64,000 bases of DNA, from NCBI RefSeq assembly GCF_036802865.1, contig NZ_DAIRVK010000002.1:620001-684000 (forward strand). The letters are read 5' to 3'. Shown here piece by piece: positions 26,721-35,180 of the stretch. Within the stretch, counting starts at the first letter, position 1, and every line of letters begins with the position of its first letter. Source of the DNA: Sulfurospirillum sp036802865. Lineage in GTDB: Bacteria; Campylobacterota; Campylobacteria; Campylobacterales; Sulfurospirillaceae. Below the pieces are notes generated by a model. It worked only from the letters and a program-made list of their open reading frames with translations. It was not told the origin of the DNA and ran no database searches. Position numbers and translations under genes: made by a program.

Positions 26721-28306
26721 TTTTCGACCTTTTGCTCTTCATGTTTTTTTGCGAAAAGTTTATTGACGTAAAACTGTTGTACGATAGATGCTAAGTTATT
26801 GGTAAACCAATAGAGTGTCAAACCTGCTGGGAACGAAACAAAGAAGAATGTAAAAATAAGAGGTAAAAACTTCATAATCTTTTCTTGCATTGGATCTGTA
26901 AACGTTGTTGGTGTAATACGTTGGTGCAAGAACATTGTAATACCCATAAGTACTGGAAGAATAAAGTAAGGATCTTTAATTGCTAAATCTTCTACCCAAA
27001 AGATCCATACGGCACCTTTAAGCTCAATTGCATTTTGTAAAACGCGGTATACTGCAAAGAATACAGGAATTTGAAGTAAAATTGGCAAACATCCACCCAT
27101 TGGATTAGCACCATTTTTCTTGTACAGTTCCATCATGTGCGTATTAAGCTTTTGCTTATCATCAGCGTATTTTTTCTGCAACTCTTTGACCTTTGGAGCA
27201 AGTTCTTTAAGCTTGTTCATAGAGACCATACCTTTGTACGTCAAAGGGTAGAGTACTAAACGAACAATAATGGTCATACCTACAATAGCCCAACCCCAGT
27301 TACCAAAGATTCCGTGAAGAAATGAAAGAAGTGTAAAGAGCGGTTTAGAAATAAACGTAAAGAAACCATATTCTACAACATCGGTAAGTTCTGGGTTAAT
27401 CGCTTTAAGTTTTACGTACTCTTTTGGTCCAATATAACCACTAAGTTTAAAATCTTCTTCACCTTTAACAAATAAAAGTGGGTCTTTATCTTTACCTACA
27501 GAAACAACACTCTCTAAGCCTTTGTCTAATTCATAAAAAAATGTGGTGTAATATTTATCAGCGCCTGCAACTATTTTTGTATTTGAAAAACGCTCATCAC
27601 CTTTAGCATCGCCATCACTGATTGTTTTTACCGTGCCATCTGATTTTTTAATAAGTGCACCATGAAAAGTGTAGCTATCAAGGGCTAAACTTGGACGAAA
27701 ACCAGGAGAAATAAAATATTCATTAGGAGATGAAAGCTTTACATGTAAATCATATTTGCCAGATGGGAAAAATGTAATGGTTTTGATGACATTAACATTG
27801 CCAAGTGTTTGTGTTAAAACAACGCTACTACCATTTTCACTGACATCCACTTGAGCTTTGTCAGCACTGTAAGACATGACAAATGCGTCTGCATTAATAT
27901 TTTTATCACTAAATCGAATTTCAAGGGGTAAAAGTGCTTGAGAAGCATCGATAAGCTGAAAACGCTCACCTTTGTCATCTTTATATTTTCCCTCTTCAAG
28001 ATAAAACTTTGCAATTCTGCCCAGTCGATCGATCTGAACTTCATAACCTGCTGCTTTGATTGTAGTGATAATTTCACTCTCTTTACCTGAACTCATTGGG
28101 GCAGATGTAACGTCTGCACTATTGGCTACTGACTTGACGTCAGGTGCACTAGTAGCAGATGAAGCATTTTTTTCAATTGAAGTTGAAGCAGTTTCAGGAA
28201 GCGAAGGATTTTTGGGGATAAAAAAATGATCATACAAAGCAAAAAATAAAAATGATAGTACAGTGGCAAGAATAATGCGCACTTGAGGAGTAAGTTTATC
28301 TGACAC
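26717..28306 (-). CDS. yidC: Membrane protein insertase YidC
   Basis: The 529-aa protein has an N-terminal membrane segment (about 9-27), a large periplasmic beta domain (about 80-320) and the C-terminal YidC/Oxa1 core: GWAIVGMTIIVRLVLYPLTY, KKNGANPMGGCLPILLQIPV, then FFAVYRVL and FTFFFVSFPAGLTLYWFTNN. It inserts and folds inner-membrane proteins. It lies 10 nt after yidD. One TTACATGTAA repeat lies inside at 27739-27748. Confidence 0.97.
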   Translation of the reverse strand: MSDKLTPQVRIILATVLSFLFFALYDHFFIPKNPSLPETASTSIEKNASSATSAPDVKSVANSADVTSAPMSSGKESEIITTIKAAGYEVQIDRLGRIAKFYLEEGKYKDDKGERFQLIDASQALLPLEIRFSDKNINADAFVMSYSADKAQVDVSENGSSVVLTQTLGNVNVIKTITFFPSGKYDLHVKLSSPNEYFISPGFRPSLALDSYTFHGALIKKSDGTVKTISDGDAKGDERFSNTKIVAGADKYYTTFFYELDKGLESVVSVGKDKDPLLFVKGEEDFKLSGYIGPKEYVKLKAINPELTDVVEYGFFTFISKPLFTLLSFLHGIFGNWGWAIVGMTIIVRLVLYPLTYKGMVSMNKLKELAPKVKELQKKYADDKQKLNTHMMELYKKNGANPMGGCLPILLQIPVFFAVYRVLQNAIELKGAVWIFWVEDLAIKDPYFILPVLMGITMFLHQRITPTTFTDPMQEKIMKFLPLIFTFFFVSFPAGLTLYWFTNNLASIVQQFYVNKLFAKKHEEQKVEK

Positions 28307-28316
28307 GAGATTCCCT

Positions 28317-28655
28317 TTATTTCGATGTTTTAAAAGATTTTACCACGTAAAAACTTTGCTTATCTTTTGGTACAAACCAAAAAGTTACTGGATGAATGTG
28401 TGGATGTTTGTGAGACAAGGGAAGAGGAGATGCAAAGTGTCTTTGAATGACAGGGTAATCAATTCCCCCAACAAAAAGCTGATTGCATTTCAAAATACGT
28501 ATAAAACTATAAAAGATAGCTTTTAAAAAACTATTGTGTAGAAGCTGTTCTTTAGCGTATTGCGAACACGTCGGATAATACCTACAACTTCCATAGCCAA
28601 TCAGTGTAAAAAACTTCTGATAAAGCTTTATCAACAACAGCGCTAAAGATTTCAT
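28317..28655 (-). CDS. yidD: Membrane protein insertion efficiency factor YidD
   Basis: The 112-aa protein begins with a hydrophobic helix and has LIKLYQKFFTLIGYGSCRYY, then PTCSQYAKEQLL, the YidD signature with conserved cysteines. It helps YidC-dependent insertion. Its ATG overlaps the rnpA stop (ATGA). Confidence 0.93.
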   Translation of the reverse strand: MKSLALLLIKLYQKFFTLIGYGSCRYYPTCSQYAKEQLLHNSFLKAIFYSFIRILKCNQLFVGGIDYPVIQRHFASPLPLSHKHPHIHPVTFWFVPKDKQSFYVVKSFKTSK

Positions 28656-28990
28656 TCTTTAACACAGTTTAATTTTTTCATAGACCATAATATACCTTTT
28701 TTCAAAGCTTCATACGATATATGATTTATCTTCTCTTTTGCTACAAAAACATACACGCCATCATTTAAAGTGTGTTGAATTTCTAAAAAAATAGCCCGAA
28801 GTCGCCTTTTGGCCAAATTTCGCTTGATAGCATTACCGACCTTCTTACTTGCCGTAAAGCCAACTCTTTTTGCTGTATCGTTATTGTAAAAGACTAAGGC
28901 ACCTTCGTAGTGCCATTTTTTAGCATGGTTGTAAACGTATGAATACTCTCTTGTTGCCTTGAGAGTATCATAATCTTTTAAACGGCCAAT
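28652..28990 (-). CDS. rnpA: Ribonuclease P protein component, probable ATT start
   Basis: The frame reads GRLKDYDTLKATREYSYVYN, then AKKWHYEGALVFY, GFTASKKVGNAIKRNLAKRR (the RNR motif region) and ends MKKLNCVKE. This is RnpA, which with the RNase P RNA trims tRNA 5' ends. The frame has no ATG, GTG or TTG between its upstream stop (TAG inside rpmH) and the RNR motif, so no ordinary start can encode the N-terminus. ATT at 28990-28988 is the best candidate, with AAGG nine bases upstream; it would give 112 aa, the family's length, and a 13-nt overlap with rpmH. The gene is easily missed by gene finders. Confidence 0.88.
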   Translation of the reverse strand: MGRLKDYDTLKATREYSYVYNHAKKWHYEGALVFYNNDTAKRVGFTASKKVGNAIKRNLAKRRLRAIFLEIQHTLNDGVYVFVAKEKINHISYEALKKGILWSMKKLNCVKE

Positions 28991-29112
28991 CTGCTTCTAC
29001 CTTTAGCACGACGTGCTGCAATGACTTTACGGCCACCTTTAGTTTTCATTCTAAGTCTGAAGCCGTGAGTGCGTTTTTTAGGTGTACTATGTGGCTGATA
29101 CGTTCTTTTCAT
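28978..29112 (-). CDS. rpmH: 50S ribosomal protein L34
   Basis: A 44-aa basic protein reading MKRTYQPHSTPKKRTHGFRL and ending AARRAKGRSRLAV, unmistakably L34. It heads the rpmH-rnpA-yidD-yidC-jag-mnmE operon. AAAGGA lies upstream of the ATG at 29112. Confidence 0.97.
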   Translation of the reverse strand: MKRTYQPHSTPKKRTHGFRLRMKTKGGRKVIAARRAKGRSRLAV

Positions 29113-29150
29113 CAAAAGTTCCTTTAGCAAAAAATAATTTTAAGGTATGG

Positions 29151-29156
29151 ATTTTA
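29151..29156 (-). promoter_or_regulatory. Putative -10 box of the rpmH operon
   Basis: TAAAAT on the minus strand lies about 40 bases upstream of the rpmH ATG in the 103-bp gap between rpmH and the ligase gene. No convincing -35. The same gap holds a small hairpin (GCTTC/GAAGC, 29183-29198) that may end the ligase operon, and one TTACATGTAA at 29202-29211. Confidence 0.4.
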
Positions 29157-29215
29157 CCTTAGCTTTACTTAAAATTGCATAAGCTTCGATTAAGAAGCGC
29201 TTTACATGTAAGTCT

Positions 29216-30790
29216 TTAGCGTAACTCCATAACCATTTTTTTTAGAACTTCTTTATCAATTTTTGCTTCGCTGGGACTGGTTTGAGGAAGCTTCTCTTTA
29301 TAGAGAATGATGGAAGGAATCATATGATTTGGCAAATGCTTTTTCAATTCAAATAAAATCTCATTTTTGGGGATTTCTCTTATTGCACTGTAAACCATGA
29401 CAATTTCTTCTTCTGTCTTCTCATTTTCAATCGAAAAAACAGCACATTGGCTGATCAATGGTAATTTATCATGCACAACACTCTCAATTTCATAAGGGCT
29501 GATTCTAAATCCACTGACTTTAATCATATCATCCTTACGCGAAACGAAGTAAAGGTAGCCCTCCTCGTCCCTGTAAACAAAATCGCCACTGGCAACGACG
29601 ATTTCATCAGTCAAGTCACCCTCTAAATTGACTACTTTGTCTAAGATGGCAATGCTTTTATAACGTTTTTGCGTATCTTCTTTGGATTTCCAATAACCTT
29701 TGTAAATATACCCACCACGGTGAATCAACTCACCAATTTCTCGAGGCTGGCACTCAAGCCCTTGCTCATTAATAACATGAATTTCAACACCAGGGATCGG
29801 CTTGCCAATCGAATTGGGGCGAATTTTAAGTTGTGCCGGATCAAGATACGTTGAGCGAAACGCTTCAGTAAGCCCGTGCATGGAGTAAAACTTAGCAGTT
29901 GGATAGCGCTCTTCAATGTCCGAAATCATTTTAGGCGTAATTTTTCCACCCGAAGAGGTCACGATGCGCACATTTGCTAAAAGCTTGGCATTTGGGATGC
30001 GTTTAGGATCACTCTCAAACATTTGCGTAATGTGAGGAGGCATAAGTGGAAGAACCGTTACACCATCGTTGATGAGATGATTAAAAAAGTCTGCTGGAAG
30101 TACCAAAGAGTGCAGTGCCAGCGTCGCGTGATTGTAAATAGAACAGAAAAGTTGGTTAAGACCATAATCTAAGATAAACGGCAATGTCCCTGAAATAACA
30201 TCGCTCTCTTTCAGCTCAAGGTAGTTTGAAGCCACTCTAGCACTGTCAATGAGATTACGGTGCGTGATGACAATACCACGAGGAAATCCCGTCAGTCCAA
30301 AACTATAGGTAATTGCTGCATTTTTGTAGTCACCAATGTTACATGTAAACGCATCACTGCAACATTTATAGATCTCCTCAAACGAGACGATGTCGCGCTC
30401 ACTCGCTTCATACGTAATAATTTTGCCGCTAAATTTTATCTCATCAATGCTTTTGATCTTTGATTTATCGGTAATTATACACGCCATACTACAATCATTA
30501 ATGATGTGTTCAACTTGCTCAGGCTTTAAAAGTCTTGAAATAGGTACAAAAATATGCTCGGTTGAGAGAAGTGCCAAAATAGCAATAATCTGCTCACTAC
30601 TTTTATGCGAATAAATACCAATGCGTGATCCACTTGGCAGAGCAAGTTCACTGAGATATCGTGCTATTTGATTAACCTTGCGAAACACTTCACCATAGGT
30701 TAGTTTTTTAGCGCCATCAATGATCGCAACTTTATCAGGACATGTCACAGCCGCTTTTTCAATAAGCGCACGAATACAATTAATTGACAT
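29216..30790 (-). CDS. AMP-forming acyl/amino-acid ligase linked to glutamate mutase
   Basis: The 524-aa protein has the ANL-superfamily layout. Its phosphate loop is unusual (TYSFGLTGFPRGIV instead of the common YTSGTTGxPKG), A5 reads MHGLTEAFRSTYLDP, the hinge region reads SGDFVYRDEEGYLYFVSRKD, and the C-terminal lysine lies in EAKIDKEVL. The A5 segment recalls the AMP-ligases of exosortase-type clusters (from memory). It should activate a carboxylate as an adenylate and pass it to CoA or a carrier; there is no carrier domain. It follows the GlmL-type gene with a 1-nt gap, so its substrate may be 3-methylaspartate or a derivative, which is inference. Confidence 0.82.
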   Translation of the reverse strand: MSINCIRALIEKAAVTCPDKVAIIDGAKKLTYGEVFRKVNQIARYLSELALPSGSRIGIYSHKSSEQIIAILALLSTEHIFVPISRLLKPEQVEHIINDCSMACIITDKSKIKSIDEIKFSGKIITYEASERDIVSFEEIYKCCSDAFTCNIGDYKNAAITYSFGLTGFPRGIVITHRNLIDSARVASNYLELKESDVISGTLPFILDYGLNQLFCSIYNHATLALHSLVLPADFFNHLINDGVTVLPLMPPHITQMFESDPKRIPNAKLLANVRIVTSSGGKITPKMISDIEERYPTAKFYSMHGLTEAFRSTYLDPAQLKIRPNSIGKPIPGVEIHVINEQGLECQPREIGELIHRGGYIYKGYWKSKEDTQKRYKSIAILDKVVNLEGDLTDEIVVASGDFVYRDEEGYLYFVSRKDDMIKVSGFRISPYEIESVVHDKLPLISQCAVFSIENEKTEEEIVMVYSAIREIPKNEILFELKKHLPNHMIPSIILYKEKLPQTSPSEAKIDKEVLKKMVMELR

Positions 30791-30791
30791 C

Positions 30792-31985
30792 TTAACTCCT
30801 CATATCTGTATTGTTTTGCATACCCAATGTCCAGATCGCATAGTCGTAATCCATAACAATATTAGGAGTAGCATGTAAATTCATAACTTTTTTATAGAAA
30901 AATTGCATAATCATCTCTACCTCTTCATAAGAAAGCACTTTGGTTATACCACCAGTTAATACGATAGTATTAAGCAATTCAAGATGCAGTGTCACATACA
31001 AAGGATTGAGTCTTGAAACCTTGTAAAGCACCAAAAAGATGGAAAGTTGCATCAAAATGCGCAAAGATTTCTCGCTCTCTTCTTCCAAAATATTCTCTGT
31101 AACATTCAGATACGACAACAACTCATAGACAAACTCATTGTTTTTGGCTGCAAAGATGAGTGTTTCGCGAGACTTAAAAACACCGAGCTTTTTAAAGACT
31201 AAGCGATCATATCCGCTTTCACTCACAATGTTATCGCGAACCAAGTCACGACTGTAATGAATATCCGTTGTAGCCCCACCGATGTCCACTACAATGAAGG
31301 GATTAACCACTTCAAAGTTTGCATCAATGAGCGGTAAAGAACGGTTAACGATGTACGGTGTTGAGTAGATTTGATTTGCTGTAATTTCATAAAGATGCTT
31401 GATGTCCTCTTTGCCCACGATGTCCGCTTGATAGAGATTTGTCAAGTACTCTTTGAGCTCGCCACCGTTTACATGTAACTTATCAGTGATGATGTTTCCA
31501 AGCACTTTAAGTTCTGGAATTTGCGCACTTAAAAATGATGCGTCTTGTTTCGTTCCCACATAGACAATATTGCTGTACTGCACATTTTTGAGGTAATCAA
31601 ATAATTTTTCATCAAACACCTTGCCAATGCCATCAATTCCACCCACGATAATGACAACATCAACCAATTCACTAGGTGCCCTGCTCTCCTCTATCTTACT
31701 GTACAAAATCGTATCGATAATGTTAATGCCTGAATTAAACGCTATGTTTTTTGCAAACTTCAAACTAAAAGAGTTGGTAAGACCGATGATAAGCGTGCTT
31801 AAACCACCATTGGCAGAAGAGCAGATAAAAATATCTTCTTTCTTATAGTTTGCAAAAATGTTGCCGCACTTGGTGACCAAGTCATCGTAAATATCTTTCT
31901 TAAAATCCCTAAAATACTGACTGATACCGCTTGTTTGGCATACTTTAAAGTAGGTACTTCCTACATCGATGAGAAGTTTACTCAT
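30792..31985 (-). CDS. glmL: GlmL/MutL-type protein (ASKHA ATPase) of the glutamate mutase cluster
   Basis: The 397-aa protein has an actin-like ATPase fold: LIDVGSTYFKVCQ (phosphate 1), a second segment FIVVDIGGATTDIHYS (phosphate 2) and IVLTGGITKVLSYEEV (adenosine). This matches MutL/GlmL proteins encoded between the mutase subunits, thought to act as chaperone or reactivating factor for the B12 enzyme. Its ATG overlaps the glmE stop by 4 nt. It is somewhat shorter than clostridial MutL (about 460 aa, from memory). Confidence 0.85.
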   Translation of the reverse strand: MSKLLIDVGSTYFKVCQTSGISQYFRDFKKDIYDDLVTKCGNIFANYKKEDIFICSSANGGLSTLIIGLTNSFSLKFAKNIAFNSGINIIDTILYSKIEESRAPSELVDVVIIVGGIDGIGKVFDEKLFDYLKNVQYSNIVYVGTKQDASFLSAQIPELKVLGNIITDKLHVNGGELKEYLTNLYQADIVGKEDIKHLYEITANQIYSTPYIVNRSLPLIDANFEVVNPFIVVDIGGATTDIHYSRDLVRDNIVSESGYDRLVFKKLGVFKSRETLIFAAKNNEFVYELLSYLNVTENILEEESEKSLRILMQLSIFLVLYKVSRLNPLYVTLHLELLNTIVLTGGITKVLSYEEVEMIMQFFYKKVMNLHATPNIVMDYDYAIWTLGMQNNTDMRS

Positions 31986-33346
31986 AGCATTGCCCCTATG
32001 TCATGGATAATTTTATTGATTACCTCTGTTTTGCTCTCCGGTAAATTGACCTTTGATTTTTCATACGCAAAACAGCGATCGGGTAGTGGAAGTTTGCCTT
32101 TTTCAATGATGCGGATATTGCCAGAGTCATCGCGAATCGTGATGACTTCGTTATGGTTGATAATATGCGGTGAAAAAGGGACATCGATCAAACCGTTTTT
32201 AATCGTATTGAACACTTTTCTCCACAAGGTATCGGCAGGGTCATTAAAAACAGCGTCCATGATAGCTCGAACTTCCAGCTCCAAGTTTTCCTCTTCCTCT
32301 GCATCATGCACTTGTGGAAGACCTTTGAGTGTACGAAGCGTGTATTTAGTGTTAGCGACCGATTGGGCGTTGCACTGCATGGTGGGGATACCAAAAGCCT
32401 CATCACGGGTTTTGATGATGATTTTGTCGGCTCGTACCATTGCCGCAATAACGGTATTGGTGTTAATGAGCGAATCAGAGAGGTTTTTATCTCTTGGAAA
32501 TGCACCCATCCATTGGTGATACACAAGGTTAATAATGGCGTCGCTTCCACCAAACATATCGGCATACTCACGGGCTAGTTTTTTAAGCACGTTGGAAGTC
32601 ACAATATCTTGCATCATCGAGCCATTTTGAGAAAAACTCACAGAAAACGACTTAACGCCCTCTTCAATGGAAAGCAGCATCTCGATGAGCTGAATGACGA
32701 TGACAATGCACGGAGGAACGAGTGTCGCGGTCAATGGTCCAAAAGATTCACGGTTGATCGGCTCATTGAGCGTTGAGTATTTTGCACAGACTTTATCGAC
32801 GTATTTCCAGTACAAAAAGGCTTTATCGAGAGGAAAGTTTTTGGAATATGGAAGCATATACGTAATCGGTCCACCTTCAATCTCAAAGATGCCCGAAGCT
32901 AGGGCTGTTTCAACTAAAAGCCTCGCATCGGGTGTGCCGTGGCGAAGACTAACGGGTTTATTAAAATGCGTCATCATTTTACGCGTGGTGCGATAACCAT
33001 GATTAACCAGAGGATAGCCATTGAGCATATCCATTTCGTTCTCTTCGGAGAGTGTCAGCATCTTTTTGGCCATCGCGTAGTCATTGAGTCTGGTGTTACT
33101 ATCAATGGTCAGAGGTAAGACGTCAATGTCCGCTTTCATAAACTCCTCATAGAGTTCAAACATCTTTTTATACGTTGGGAAACCGCCACGAGGCTGAACA
33201 AGAAGACGGTCTCGCTTTTTAAAATGATGGGAGATAAACATCTCTTTATTGGCATTGCGAATAAAATCTTCAATCTCATCAAAATCAAAACTATCGGCAT
33301 ACTCGTTGCGGGTAATGACATCACGCTCTTTTTGGAGTAAACTCAT
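31982..33346 (-). CDS. glmE: Glutamate mutase epsilon (large) subunit
   Basis: The 454-aa protein has the TIM-barrel active-site segments of GlmE: LVQPRGGFPTY, TIDSNTRLNDY, SLRHGTPDARLL, then EIEGGPITYMLPYSK. The residues matching substrate-binding Arg66, Arg100, Arg149, Glu171, Tyr177 and Tyr181 of the clostridial enzyme (numbering from memory) all appear present. It converts L-glutamate to (2S,3S)-3-methylaspartate with coenzyme B12 and the small subunit. It overlaps glmS by 4 nt and glmL by 4 nt. Confidence 0.92.
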   Translation of the reverse strand: MSLLQKERDVITRNEYADSFDFDEIEDFIRNANKEMFISHHFKKRDRLLVQPRGGFPTYKKMFELYEEFMKADIDVLPLTIDSNTRLNDYAMAKKMLTLSEENEMDMLNGYPLVNHGYRTTRKMMTHFNKPVSLRHGTPDARLLVETALASGIFEIEGGPITYMLPYSKNFPLDKAFLYWKYVDKVCAKYSTLNEPINRESFGPLTATLVPPCIVIVIQLIEMLLSIEEGVKSFSVSFSQNGSMMQDIVTSNVLKKLAREYADMFGGSDAIINLVYHQWMGAFPRDKNLSDSLINTNTVIAAMVRADKIIIKTRDEAFGIPTMQCNAQSVANTKYTLRTLKGLPQVHDAEEEENLELEVRAIMDAVFNDPADTLWRKVFNTIKNGLIDVPFSPHIINHNEVITIRDDSGNIRIIEKGKLPLPDRCFAYEKSKVNLPESKTEVINKIIHDIGAML

Positions 33347-33747
33347 GCTCGCTCCTTTACAAAACGCTCTATCTCATCAAGCCCCGTATTGAGATCAATT
33401 TGATGAAAGACAAGATCGAACCCATAAGATTTATATTTGGGGATAATATCACTCTGAGTGGCTTCACCTACAGCTAAATTGCCACCGATTACAAAAATGA
33501 CATCTTTAAGCGCATATTCGGAACGCAAAAATTGCAAGTCTCGGCACCAGCCCTCCGCTTCGCCATTAAGAGAAGAGATAAGCAGTATGTCTGCATCTGT
33601 TTCAACAACAGCATCAATAAACTCTTCCAAAGAAGTATTGACACCAAGGTTAAACACCTCAAAACCTCTTGCTTGTAATGATATATCGATGAGTCTGTTT
33701 GCGACGACATGGATATCATTACCTACGACACCTGTGACTACTTTCAT
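33343..33747 (-). CDS. glmS: Glutamate mutase sigma (small, B12-binding) subunit
   Basis: The 134-aa Rossmann-like protein carries the cobalamin-binding pattern GNDIHVVAN (cobalt-ligand His), LLISSLNGEAEG (SxL) and VIGGNLAVG (GG). The usual DxHxxG is DxHxxA here. It is the first gene of the glmS-glmE-glmL-ligase operon. The symbol is that of the mutase, not glucosamine synthase. It is divergent from a tetraheme lipoprotein gene across 85 bp. Confidence 0.92.
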   Translation of the reverse strand: MKVVTGVVGNDIHVVANRLIDISLQARGFEVFNLGVNTSLEEFIDAVVETDADILLISSLNGEAEGWCRDLQFLRSEYALKDVIFVIGGNLAVGEATQSDIIPKYKSYGFDLVFHQIDLNTGLDEIERFVKERA

Positions 33748-33832
33748 AAGCGAGCCTAAATTTTGGATAATAGCTCATTCTATCTTAACGTGATTAAAGA
33801 TATAATTAACACAAATCTTCTAAAGTGAGTCT

Positions 33833-34192
33833 ATGTCAAAAAAAGCCTTTTTAGTGCTCATTCTTCTCATTTTGAGTTTTCAAAGTATGCTCATTGCCTG
33901 TGGCGGAAGCTGTTTGGAGTGCCATTCTAAACTTCAGCCTTACATCAACGATCAAAACCATATTGTTTTAAATGAGTGCATCACCTGTCACAATCAACCT
34001 TCAAAGAATGGTCAATGTGGTAGAGATTGCTTTGATTGCCATTCACAAGAAAAACTCTATGCAAACAAAGAAATCATCGCACATCAAGAACTAAAGCTTT
34101 GTGCATCATGTCATAAAGAAAAAGTCGATTTTACGCTTCCAAAACATTCACCCATTTCCAATCAACCAAATCTAATACAACTTTTTAAATAA
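33833..34192 (+). CDS. Small tetraheme c-type cytochrome, probable lipoprotein
   Basis: The 119-aa protein has an N-terminal hydrophobic signal (MSKKAFLVLILLILSF) ending in a lipobox-like LIAC with Cys23. Four CxxCH motifs follow: CLECH (27-31), CITCH (49-53), CFDCH (66-70) and CASCH (90-94). It should be a membrane-tethered periplasmic electron carrier in anaerobic respiration. TATAAT at 33801-33806 is its likely -10 box. The next gene, rraA, starts 13 nt downstream. Confidence 0.88.
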   Translation: MSKKAFLVLILLILSFQSMLIACGGSCLECHSKLQPYINDQNHIVLNECITCHNQPSKNGQCGRDCFDCHSQEKLYANKEIIAHQELKLCASCHKEKVDFTLPKHSPISNQPNLIQLFK

Positions 34193-34205
34193 ACTAGGAG
34201 CAATT

Positions 34206-34685
34206 ATGAAATTTTACACGGCAGATCTTTGCGATAAATACCCTGACAATATTCAGGTACTTGAGCCCATCATGAAGTCATACGGTGGTGCTAAACGCGT
34301 TATGGGACAAATCGTAACCGTAAAACTTTCAGGACACAATAAAACATTGGTTGAACTGCTTAAAAGTGAAGGAAACGGTCAAATTGCCGTTGTTGATGTC
34401 GATGCTACATACACCGCCGTTGTTGGTGATAACCTTATGAAATTTGCTTACGAGAACAATTGGGCAGGTATTATCATCAACGGCTATGTAAGAGATACCA
34501 AAAATACGAAAGAGATTGATGTCGCTCTTTTTGCATTAGGAACGTGCCCAAAAAAGACGATGGAAGCCTGCGAGGGATCTTTACATGTAAAGGTAATTTT
34601 TGGAGGTGTTAGCTTTAATGAAGGCGATTATCTCTATGCCGATCGCGATGGTATTATTGTGAGTCAGACTCCATTGGAGATGTAA
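34206..34685 (+). CDS. rraA: RraA family protein (ribonuclease E activity regulator-like)
   Basis: The 159-aa protein starts MKFYTADLCDKYPDNIQVLEP and contains GQIVTVKLSG, AVVDVDATYTAVVGDNLM, ENNWAGIIINGYVRDT and DYLYADRDGIIVS, the RraA/demethylmenaquinone methyltransferase-like fold. In E. coli RraA inhibits RNase E; related proteins are aldolases, so the activity is uncertain. The good AGGAG lies upstream of the ATG. Its 3' end overlaps the convergent gene by 32 nt. Confidence 0.88.
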   Translation: MKFYTADLCDKYPDNIQVLEPIMKSYGGAKRVMGQIVTVKLSGHNKTLVELLKSEGNGQIAVVDVDATYTAVVGDNLMKFAYENNWAGIIINGYVRDTKNTKEIDVALFALGTCPKKTMEACEGSLHVKVIFGGVSFNEGDYLYADRDGIIVSQTPLEM

Positions 34686-35106
34686 CCAAGCATTTTTGCA
34701 TAATCTTTTTCCAGTCCACATCAAAGGGTTTACGTATAAAAGCTTTGGTGTGGGGAACTATGCACGCCGAACAATCCAAATGTGCCACATTTTCATACAC
34801 AAATATCCCACTCTTTTTAGAACCAATCGAACACTTACTTTTACATGTAACGCCCTCTTCTACACTCAGCCCTTTATCATTGAAGCGAAAATGAGGACAC
34901 GCACACAAATAACAGTTAAGAGATTTAATGTCATGGCACTTTTGTTTGTTAGCATACAACAGACAAAAATCAGGTTCTTTCTCCACCATGTTTTCAAAGA
35001 GAAAATAATCAATCATCATCTCTTTTGTATAGTTTTGAGCACTCAATTTTTGAACAATGACATGATGTTTGTTAGCATGTGTTTCAAACCACTCCAAATA
35101 GCTCAT
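34654..35106 (-). CDS. Cysteine-rich, probable metal-binding protein
   Basis: From the ATG at 35106 (AAGGAA upstream) the protein has 150 aa with about 11 cysteines: FCLLYANKQKC, LNCYLCACPHFRF, VTCKSKCSIGSKKSG and LDCSACIVPH. The second motif resembles the PF04071-type cysteine-rich small domain, from memory. An iron-sulfur or zinc site is likely; the function is unknown to me. It overlaps rraA at the 3' ends (34654-34685). One TTACATGTAA lies inside. Confidence 0.7.
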   Translation of the reverse strand: MSYLEWFETHANKHHVIVQKLSAQNYTKEMMIDYFLFENMVEKEPDFCLLYANKQKCHDIKSLNCYLCACPHFRFNDKGLSVEEGVTCKSKCSIGSKKSGIFVYENVAHLDCSACIVPHTKAFIRKPFDVDWKKIMQKCLVTSPMESDSQ

Positions 35107-35180
35107 AAAATTTGCATTTCCTTTCAAAAAGTGGCCTCTATCTTGAAGATTTTATTGTAAAATTCCGGCAAAGGAATGAT

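Noticed and set aside
28652..28990. rnpA as a pseudogene
   Set aside because: The frame is intact through the RNR motif with normal length and a coupled stop; only the start codon is unusual.
29216..33747. A clostridial-type glutamate fermentation cluster
   Set aside because: Methylaspartase, citramalate and mesaconate genes are absent from the window.
35112..35180. Upstream ATG at 35112 for the 140-aa secreted protein
   Set aside because: The ATG at 35181 has a ribosome site and starts a signal peptide; the extension would hide it.
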